From positions 1-64,000 of the forward strand of contig NZ_PPTT01000004.1 in NCBI RefSeq assembly GCF_003339815.1: DNA of 64,000 nucleotides, in the 5' to 3' direction. The notes below the pieces were generated by a model. That model was not told the origin of the DNA, made no database searches, and saw nothing but the letters and a program-made list of their open reading frames with translations. The DNA is from Eggerthella sinensis. Its GTDB lineage: Bacteria; Actinomycetota; Coriobacteriia; Coriobacteriales; Eggerthellaceae. Of the stretch, positions 57,865 through 64,000 are shown piece by piece. Both the position numbers and the translations under genes were made by a program. Every line of letters starts with the position of its first letter. Position 1 is the first letter of the stretch.

Positions 57865-58628
57865 CGCCCCGGCGCGCGCAGGGCCCGGAGCGCCCTCGTG
57901 GAGCGCACGACGAGCCAGGTGCCGATGCCCGCCACGAGCAGGCCCACCGCCAGCCCGGTGATCGACGTCATGAGGGTTTTGAACGCCGCGTCGCCCGTCG
58001 TGTCGAAGGCGGCCAGCATAGCCGCTTGCAGGGCGAACATCGACACGAGCGCCGTGGCCAGGTTGACGTTCGCGATGGCGAAGAGCACGGGGTTCGCGTG
58101 CGCGCGGTAGGCGGCCACGTTGACGGCTCCCATGATGAGCGCATAGAACGCGTACAGCGCCACAGCGTAGATGAGCGTGCCCGGGTAGAAGAACCCGCCC
58201 TCCTCGTGCATGACGAGGACGACGATGCCCGCCACGGCCAGCATGGACGCCGCGACGAGCGCCCCGCATGCCCGGCAGGCGCGCAGCGCGCACCGCTCGT
58301 CCGCCGGCCCGTCGTCGGAGCGGGCGTGCCTGACCAGCACGATGCGCATGACGACGTGCAGAAGGTAGTACGAGGCCAACGTCACGAACCAGATGGAGCC
58401 GGAGAGGGCGCCCATCGCAAGGTTGGCGAGGGCCCAGATCGCGTCGATTGCAAGGGATGCGTGCGCGCCGACGACGGCGCGATGGTCGCGGTCGGCGGCG
58501 AGGCGGGCGAGCAGCGCCGTGCCGCCCGGCGGCAGGGGCAGGGCGTCGATCGCGCGCGTGACGGGGGCGCGATGGGCGGATGGGACGCGGCGGGGTGCGC
58601 GCTGCGCGCGGGGTTTCGTCGGGTGCAT
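57861..58628 (-). CDS. Membrane protein of unknown function, putative regulon member
   Basis: 255 residues, ATG after GGAAGGACAACC. Six or seven membrane helices, for example AIDAIWALANLAMGALSGSI, ALVAASMLAVAGIVVLVMHE, LIYAVALYAFYALIMGAVN and ITGLAVGLLVAGIGTWLVV, with a Cys-rich inner loop (CALRACRACGALV). It is convergent with the kinase and divergent from 58796, with GTAAACG boxes in between, so it is a likely target of this two-component system. Confidence 0.7.
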   Translation of the reverse strand: MHPTKPRAQRAPRRVPSAHRAPVTRAIDALPLPPGGTALLARLAADRDHRAVVGAHASLAIDAIWALANLAMGALSGSIWFVTLASYYLLHVVMRIVLVRHARSDDGPADERCALRACRACGALVAASMLAVAGIVVLVMHEEGGFFYPGTLIYAVALYAFYALIMGAVNVAAYRAHANPVLFAIANVNLATALVSMFALQAAMLAAFDTTGDAAFKTLMTSITGLAVGLLVAGIGTWLVVRSTRALRALRAPGR

Positions 58629-58672
58629 GGTTGTCCTTCCGGGAGATTCGTCGCATCATGGTACGGCGCGCG

Positions 58673-58753
58673 CGTAAACGGAAGGTAAACGGCCGCTCGC
58701 GGCGGGTCGCGCCCGCGCTGCGCGCCCTCATCCGATGGCTTAGAATAAACGGG
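58673..58753. promoter_or_regulatory. GTAAACG direct repeat between two divergent membrane genes
   Basis: CGTAAACGGAAGGTAAACG (58673-58691) matches the repeat at the two-component promoter at 16 of 19 positions and has the same 11-base spacing. A third box, GAATAAACGGG (58743-58753), lies further on. TAGAAT (58741-58746) is a possible -10. Confidence 0.65.
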
Positions 58754-58795
58754 CGCAGACGATCGTGCGCTGCGGCGAAGGAGGCGGTAACAACC

Positions 58796-59392
58796 ATGGG
58801 ATTCGATGTGACGGCGGGGCTCGCCCTGCTCGTGGGCGGGCATGCGTCGCTCGCCGTGTGCTGCGGGCTGTACCTCGCATGGTGGCAGGTGTTCTTCAAC
58901 CCGTCGGCGGAGAAGCCGCACGGCGCGCGTTACGCCGTGGGGGCGGCGTGCATCGTGGGCGCGGCGGTGCTCGGCATCGCCGGCGTGACGCTGTGCGTGC
59001 TCGGCGTGCAGGGGCTGCTGCCGCCCGAGGCGCGCGGTGCGGCGCTCGGCGGCATCGTCGGCTGCGGCGCGGCGCTGTACGTCGTGCTGCTGACGGGCAC
59101 GGTCAAGCTGTTCAAACGGCCCGTGACCACCGAGCTGCTGCTGTTCGTGGCGTGGGCGGCCCTCGAGCTGGGCGTGCTCGGCGTGCTGCACGGCGCGGGC
59201 CTCATGGGCGCTCCCTTCGCCCTCGGGCTGGCCGCGCTCGCCGTGGCCGTGCTGCTGGCCAGCCTCGTGTGCTACGTGCGTTACTACCGTCTGGAAGCCT
59301 GGCCCGCCTACGTGGCCGGCATCATCCCGCTGGCGGCTTCGGGCGCTTTCGCCGTGGCCATGACCGCGGTGCTCGCCCTCATGTTCGGGTAG
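58796..59392 (+). CDS. Membrane protein of unknown function, putative regulon member
   Basis: 198 residues, ATG after AAGGAGGCGGTAACAACC (MGFDVTAGLALLVGGHASLA). Six membrane helices, for example AACIVGAAVLGIAGVTLCVL and GAPFALGLAALAVAVLLASL. No family is recognised. The upstream GTAAACG boxes tie it to the adjacent two-component system. Confidence 0.7.
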   Translation: MGFDVTAGLALLVGGHASLAVCCGLYLAWWQVFFNPSAEKPHGARYAVGAACIVGAAVLGIAGVTLCVLGVQGLLPPEARGAALGGIVGCGAALYVVLLTGTVKLFKRPVTTELLLFVAWAALELGVLGVLHGAGLMGAPFALGLAALAVAVLLASLVCYVRYYRLEAWPAYVAGIIPLAASGAFAVAMTAVLALMFG

Positions 59393-59496
59393 CGCCTATC
59401 GCAAACAGTGGAACCATGGTGGCGTTGCGGCCCCGGCGCGGACGCTCCGCTATACTGGGGCTGTTGATTGCAACCGATAAGGAGCCAGGAGGTCGC

Positions 59497-60204
59497 ATGG
59501 CGCCCGTAACCCGTTCCACCGCCGCCCGCGCGGCGGCTGCCGATCCGAAGCCGCCGTATCCCGCGCGCCCCGACATCCCGGGCGAGCTCGTGGAGGCGGA
59601 CGACCTCGCCGCATGGATCGAGCGCAGCGGCGGCGACCTGCGCGTCTCGCACGTTTCCGTGCGCGGCGACGCGGCCGCCGGAGCCGATTTCGCCCTGCTC
59701 GAGCTCGGCGAATCGCGCGTGGAGGGGTGCTCGTACGTGGGCTGCGACTTCGACCGGGCCATGGTGTCCGATGTCGCGTTCGCCAACTGCGACTTCTCCA
59801 ACAGCACGTTCTCGCAGGCGAACTTCACGCGCTGCACATTCTCGTCCTGCAAGTTCACGGGCGCCGACTTCGTGGAGGCGGTGTTCTCGCGCGTCGAGGT
59901 GCGCGACTCCACGTTCGCCTACGCGTCCTTGGCGAAGGGCAAGCTCGAGGACGCCTCCGTCACCGCCACCGATTTCTCGCAGGCCGACCTGGCCGAGCTG
60001 CGGCAGCGCCGCGTGCGGTTCGACGACGTGCGCTTCGTGGGCACGAGCTTCTTCCGCGCCAGTTTGGACGGCGTGGACTTGTCCTCGTGCCAGCTGGCCG
60101 ACATCATGCTGTCCGACGCGATGGGCGAGTTGCGCGGGTGCTCGATGGACCTGTTCCAGGCCGCCGGCATCGCGCGGCGTTTGGGCGTGAACATCAAAGA
60201 CTGA
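59497..60204 (+). CDS. Pentapeptide-repeat protein
   Basis: 235 residues from ATG 59497 (AGGAGG upstream). After a 45-residue flexible start, pentapeptide repeats follow (ANCDFSNSTFSQANFTRCTF, FVEAVFSRVEVRDSTFAYAS), typical of the right-handed quadrilateral helix. The end (SSCQLADIMLSDAMGELRGC) is the C-terminal cap. Some such proteins mimic DNA and block gyrase poisons (Qnr/MfpA); others have no known role. It precedes the P-type ATPase by 50 bases. Confidence 0.9.
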   Translation: MAPVTRSTAARAAAADPKPPYPARPDIPGELVEADDLAAWIERSGGDLRVSHVSVRGDAAAGADFALLELGESRVEGCSYVGCDFDRAMVSDVAFANCDFSNSTFSQANFTRCTFSSCKFTGADFVEAVFSRVEVRDSTFAYASLAKGKLEDASVTATDFSQADLAELRQRRVRFDDVRFVGTSFFRASLDGVDLSSCQLADIMLSDAMGELRGCSMDLFQAAGIARRLGVNIKD

Positions 60205-60254
60205 CCGCTGCGCAGCGCATCGTTCGCTGCCGCGACCCCGAGGAGCTATGACGG

Positions 60255-62603
60255 ATGACCGAAGAGGTGCAACTGCAGGGCCTGAGCGCGGCCGAGGTGG
60301 CCGAGCGCGTGGCGCGCGGCGAGGTGAACGTGGACGCCGGGGTGCACACGCGCTCCATCCGCCAGATCGTGCGCGAGAACACGCTCACGCTGTTCAACGC
60401 CATCAACGCCATTTTAGCCGTGTTCGTGCTGATCACGGGCTCATACAAGAACATGCTGTTCATGGTGGTCATCGTGTGCAACACCCTGATCGGCATCGTG
60501 CAGGAAATCCGCTCGAAGCGCACCACCGACCGGCTGTCCATCGTGGCCAGCTCGAAGGCGTCGGTGCTGCGCGACGGCGCGCTCGTCGAGCTGCCGCTTG
60601 ACGAGCTCGTGCGCGACGACATCATCGAGCTGGGGCGCGGCGACCAGATCCCCGCCGACGCCGTGGTGGTGAAGGGCGCGTGCGACGTGAACGAGAGCCT
60701 GCTCACCGGCGAGAGCAAGCTGGTGAAGAAGCGCTCGGACGACGAGCTGATGAGCGGGTCGTTCGTGAACGCGGGCACCGTGTGGGCGCGCGTCGTGCAC
60801 GTGGGGGCCGAGAACTACGCGGCGAAGATCAGCGCCGAGGCCAAGCAGCACAAGGCCGTCAACTCCGAGATCATGAACAGCCTGAACGGCATCATCAAGT
60901 TCGTCAGCTTCATCATCTTCCCGCTGGGCGCGCTGCTGTTCGCGCGGCAGCACTTCCTCACGGGCACCGAGACGAACGAGGCCATCCTGTCCACCGTGTC
61001 GGCGCTCGTGGGCATGATTCCCGAGGGGCTCATCCTGCTCACCTCGACGGTGCTCGCCGTGGCGGTGGTGCGCCTTGCGAAGAGCCGCGTGCTCGTGCAG
61101 CAGCTGTACTGCATCGAGACGCTCGCGCGCGTGGACACGCTGTGCCTCGACAAGACGGGCACCATCACCACGGGCAAGATGGAGGTGGCGGCCGTCCGCC
61201 CGGTGCCGGGCGTGCCGCAGGCGACGGTGGACACGGCGTTCGCGTCCATCGCGCGCGCCGACGAGGACCCCAACGAGACGGCCCAGGCCATCGTCGAGCA
61301 CTTCGCGGGCGCCGACGCGGCCGTCCTGCACGCCTCCCGCGTCGTGCCGTTCTCGTCCGACAAGAAGTGGTCGGGCGCCGTGTTCGACGACGGCAGCGCC
61401 TACGTCATGGGCGCCGGCCAGTTCATCTTAGGCGACGCGCTTGCCGCGGTGGCCGACCAGCAAAACGAGCTGGCCGCCGACGCGCGCGTGCTGCTGCTCG
61501 CGCAGGTGGACGGCTTCGACGAGGAAGGCGACATCGTGGGCGCGCCGAAACCGCTCGGGTTCATCGCCATCCACGACCAGATTCGCGCGACGGCCGCGCA
61601 GACCATCGCGTACTTCAAGGAGCAGGGCGTCGACCTCAAGGTGATCTCGGGCGACGACCCGCGCACCGTGTCGGGCATCGCGGCGAAGGTGGGCGTGCCC
61701 CGCGCCGAAGACTACGTGGACGCCACGACGCTCGTCACCGACGACGACATCACGGCCGCCATCGAGCGCTACAGCGTGTTCGGCCGCGTGAAGCCCGAGC
61801 AGAAGAAGGCGTTCGTGGTGGCCCTGCAGGCGAAGGGCCACATCGTGGCCATGACGGGCGACGGCGTGAACGACACGCTCGCGCTCAAGCAGGCCGATTG
61901 CAGCGTGGCCATGGCGGCCGGCTCCGACGCGGCGCGCAACGTGGCGCAGCTCGTGCTCGTGGACAACGACTTCGCCGCCATGCCGAAGGTGGTGGCCGAG
62001 GGGCGGCGCTCCATCAACAACCTGCAGCGCTCGGCGTCGCTGTTCCTCGTGAAGACGCTCTTGTCCATGACGCTGGCCGTGGTGTTCATCTTCCTGCCGT
62101 GGCAGTACCCGTTCCAGCCCATCCAGATGACCCTCATCAGCGCGTTCACCATCGGCCTGCCTTCGTTCGTGCTGGCGCTCGAGCCCAACAAGGACCGCAT
62201 CAAGGGCCGCTTCCTCGAGAACGTCATCGTGAAGTCCATCCCCGGCGCCGTCTGCGCGGTGCTCACCATCCTCATCGTGAACGCGGTGGGCTACAACCTG
62301 CTGCACATCGACTACGAGCACGTGTCCACGCTGTGCGTGCTGCTCACGGCGTGGATCGGCGCGCTGCTCATCGTGCGGCTGTCGGTGCCGTTCACGCCCA
62401 TCCGCGCCGCGCTGCTCGTCGTGGTGGTGGGCGGCACGGTGCTCGGGGCGACGCTTCTGCACAGCCTGTTCGGCATCGAGCCGTTCACCTTCGGCATGAC
62501 CGTGCTGTTCGCCATCCTGGCGCTCGGCACCGCCGTGCTGTTCCACGTGCTGTACACCACGATCGACGCCTGGCACGCCAAGCGCCTCGCGAGCATGGTG
62601 TAG
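60255..62603 (+). CDS. P-type cation-transporting ATPase, CtpE-like
   Basis: 782 residues. LLTGESK is near residue 152, the phosphorylated aspartate lies in LCLDKTGTITTG near 300, and GDGVNDTLALKQADCSVAM marks the hinge. M4 has MIPEGLILLTSTVLAVAVVR: the PEGL motif is typical of the CtpE/YfgQ group, where Ca2+ transport is known for mycobacterial CtpE. Ten membrane helices are expected. The cation here is likely Ca2+ or another divalent ion. It ends 26 bases before the convergent helicase gene. Confidence 0.92.
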   Translation: MTEEVQLQGLSAAEVAERVARGEVNVDAGVHTRSIRQIVRENTLTLFNAINAILAVFVLITGSYKNMLFMVVIVCNTLIGIVQEIRSKRTTDRLSIVASSKASVLRDGALVELPLDELVRDDIIELGRGDQIPADAVVVKGACDVNESLLTGESKLVKKRSDDELMSGSFVNAGTVWARVVHVGAENYAAKISAEAKQHKAVNSEIMNSLNGIIKFVSFIIFPLGALLFARQHFLTGTETNEAILSTVSALVGMIPEGLILLTSTVLAVAVVRLAKSRVLVQQLYCIETLARVDTLCLDKTGTITTGKMEVAAVRPVPGVPQATVDTAFASIARADEDPNETAQAIVEHFAGADAAVLHASRVVPFSSDKKWSGAVFDDGSAYVMGAGQFILGDALAAVADQQNELAADARVLLLAQVDGFDEEGDIVGAPKPLGFIAIHDQIRATAAQTIAYFKEQGVDLKVISGDDPRTVSGIAAKVGVPRAEDYVDATTLVTDDDITAAIERYSVFGRVKPEQKKAFVVALQAKGHIVAMTGDGVNDTLALKQADCSVAMAAGSDAARNVAQLVLVDNDFAAMPKVVAEGRRSINNLQRSASLFLVKTLLSMTLAVVFIFLPWQYPFQPIQMTLISAFTIGLPSFVLALEPNKDRIKGRFLENVIVKSIPGAVCAVLTILIVNAVGYNLLHIDYEHVSTLCVLLTAWIGALLIVRLSVPFTPIRAALLVVVVGGTVLGATLLHSLFGIEPFTFGMTVLFAILALGTAVLFHVLYTTIDAWHAKRLASMV

Positions 62604-62628
62604 GGGAGGGGCGGCTGCGAGCTGTCGG

Positions 62629-63873
62629 TTAGCGCCTTCTGCCGAAGCCGCTCGCGCCGTTGCGGCGCAGGGAGCGCGAGAACGCCGCGCTTCCCGCCGT
62701 CGCCTTCGGCACGAACGTGCCTGCGAGCGCTTTCTCCGCCTCGGTCGGGTCGTAGCCGTCGATGGCCAGGGTGGGGATCTTCGCGCCGAGCAGCTTCTCG
62801 ATCTCGAGCAGGTCCGCCTTCGATTCGGGGCTGACGAACGAGATGGCGCAGCCGGTCTCGCCGGCGCGCCCGGTGCGGCCGATGCGGTGCACGTAGTCTT
62901 CGGGACTCTCGGGCAGGTCGTAATTCACCACGTATTCGATGTTCGACACGTCGATGCCGCGTGCGAGCACGTCGGTTGCCACGAGCACGTCGACGGTTCC
63001 CTTGCTGAAGCTGGCGAGCGCCCGCTTGCGCTGCGCCTGCGTCTTGTCGGAGTGGATGGAATCCGCGCGAAAACCCGCCCGTTGCAGTTGGCTCGTGCAT
63101 ATCTCGGTGCGGGTTTTGGTGTCGGTGAACACGATGACGCGTTTGCTGCCCCGCTCTTGCAGCACGAGGCGCAGCAGCTCCGGCTTCTTCATCGGACCGA
63201 CCGGTATGATGAACTGGTCGACGGTGTCTGCCGTCTCGCCTTTATGGGACACCTCGACGAACGCGGGGTCTTTCAGGATTGAAGACACGCTCTGCATGAC
63301 CTTGCGGTCGAGCGTTGCGGAGAACAGCAGCGTTTGGCGGGACGGGGGCGTGGCGTTGACGATGTTCTTCATGGTGGGCCAAAAGCCCATGTCGAGCATG
63401 CGATCCGCCTCGTCGAGCACGAGGATCTCCACGTCGCGTAGCTTGACGTCGCCGCGTTCCATGAGGTCGTAGAGGCGTCCGGGCGTGGCCACGAGGATGT
63501 CGATGCCGCGCGAGAGCTTCGCGATCTGGCCCTTGTACGGCATGCCGCCCACCACGGTGAGCATGCGGTGCCCCGATCCCTTCGCCAGCTGCGAGCACGC
63601 GGCGTCGATCTGCAGGGCGAGCTCGCGCGTCGGGCTCACGACGAGTGCGCGCGGCGATCCGGGGCGCTTGGCGTGGCCGATGCGCTCGATCATGGGCAGC
63701 GCGAACGCCGCCGTCTTGCCGGTGCCGGTGGTGGCGGCCGCCACCACGTCGCGGCCTTCGAGTGCGAGCGGGATGGCCTGCTCCTGCACGGGGGTGGGGA
63801 CCGTGAATCCCATCCGCGCGACGGCGGACAGGGTCGTCTCGGACAAGCCGAGGTCTTGAAACGTCGAACCCAA
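62629..63873 (-). CDS. DEAD-box ATP-dependent RNA helicase
   Basis: 414 residues from a TTG start with GGAG seven bases upstream (GSTFQDLGLSETTLSAVARM). Q motif FTVPTPVQEQAIPLAL, Walker A AATTGTGKT, VLDEADRMLDMGF, SAT in LLFSATLDRK and HRIGRTGRAG are all intact. The C-terminus is short and ends SLRRNGASGFGRRR, basic RGG-like. Probable roles are ribosome assembly or RNA decay in the cold. Upstream 63874-64000 shows no further gene. Confidence 0.9.
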   Translation of the reverse strand: MGSTFQDLGLSETTLSAVARMGFTVPTPVQEQAIPLALEGRDVVAAATTGTGKTAAFALPMIERIGHAKRPGSPRALVVSPTRELALQIDAACSQLAKGSGHRMLTVVGGMPYKGQIAKLSRGIDILVATPGRLYDLMERGDVKLRDVEILVLDEADRMLDMGFWPTMKNIVNATPPSRQTLLFSATLDRKVMQSVSSILKDPAFVEVSHKGETADTVDQFIIPVGPMKKPELLRLVLQERGSKRVIVFTDTKTRTEICTSQLQRAGFRADSIHSDKTQAQRKRALASFSKGTVDVLVATDVLARGIDVSNIEYVVNYDLPESPEDYVHRIGRTGRAGETGCAISFVSPESKADLLEIEKLLGAKIPTLAIDGYDPTEAEKALAGTFVPKATAGSAAFSRSLRRNGASGFGRRR

Positions 63874-64000
63874 AGCGTATCTCCAAGTGTTGCGGGGTCC
63901 GCACGGTGCGGCTCGGGTGGCGCGCATCGAGCGCGGCGCGGATGAGGTGCGCGCCGATCACCTGCTTCCATGATAGCGCATTGGAAGCGCCAGCGGGATG
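63874..64000. other. Upstream region of the DEAD-box gene
   Basis: 127 bases with GC-rich sequence. I see no convincing gene or clear promoter before the window ends. Confidence 0.4.

Noticed and set aside
1..64000. Riboswitches, rRNA, insertion sequences and CRISPR arrays
   Set aside because: I looked for typical conserved cores and repeats and found none in this window.

Overview
The window is GC-rich (clearly above 60 percent by eye) DNA from a bacterium with actinobacterial character. The chromosomal gene set resembles the gut Coriobacteriia (Eggerthella/Gordonibacter-like): VanZ, a lantibiotic-protection ABC module, DUF389, MmcQ/YjbR, Pol IV with a DUF6504-like neighbour and a CtpE-like P-type ATPase. 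The genus assignment is inference.

Positions 1 to about 29,490 are the right-hand part of a tailed-phage (siphovirus-type) prophage. A recombination/replication block (1-6861) holds the end of a probable annealing protein, a DUF669 protein, a DEAD-type helicase, a primase-helicase, a PAPS-reductase-like protein and RusA. An iteron-like candidate origin (4628-4829) sits inside it. Next come two lower-GC cargo-like genes (6971-7662), then HNH nuclease, terminases, portal, ClpP-like protease, capsid, connectors, major tail protein, frameshifted tail chaperones, tape measure, distal tail, a small tip protein and a large tail fibre (7874-27026). The lysis cassette follows: XhlA-like protein, SPP1-type holin, a small acidic protein and an amidase (27041-28474). 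A minus-strand accessory cluster with an operator-like promoter (28581-29343) closes the element. It ends against the 3' end of a tRNA-Thr(TGT) gene (29494-29568), the likely attachment site. No integrase or repressor is visible, so the left end must lie before position 1.

Positions 29,569-64,000 are chromosome. The order is VanZ; a diguanylate cyclase; a lantibiotic-protection ABC transporter with its own two-component system (33682-38124); a methyltransferase/WYL-regulator/DJ-1 operon (minus strand); an intergenic region with a canonical parS site; an XRE regulator with an ABC exporter; a UvrA-like ABC protein; a second methyltransferase preceded by a tiny membrane peptide; MmcQ; DUF389; a YhgE-like membrane protein divergent from a TetR regulator; SOS-boxed Pol IV; GNAT; TfoX; a radical SAM protein with a zinc-ribbon membrane protein; a second two-component system; two membrane proteins; a pentapeptide-repeat protein; a P-type ATPase; and a DEAD-box RNA helicase.

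The best new observations are regulatory. (i) A 19-bp tandem motif (GTAAACG boxes 11 bp apart) occurs both at the second two-component promoter and at a nearby divergent membrane-gene promoter, suggesting a small regulon. (ii) A 36-bp perfect palindrome contains a consensus parS. (iii) The tail chaperone has a CCCGGGA slippery heptamer. (iv) The endolysin has an internal ribosome-binding site and start before its C-terminal domain. (v) The prophage has an iteron-like candidate origin, and 10-bp phased repeats next to its right attachment site. I saw no CRISPR array, rRNA, insertion sequence or riboswitch.
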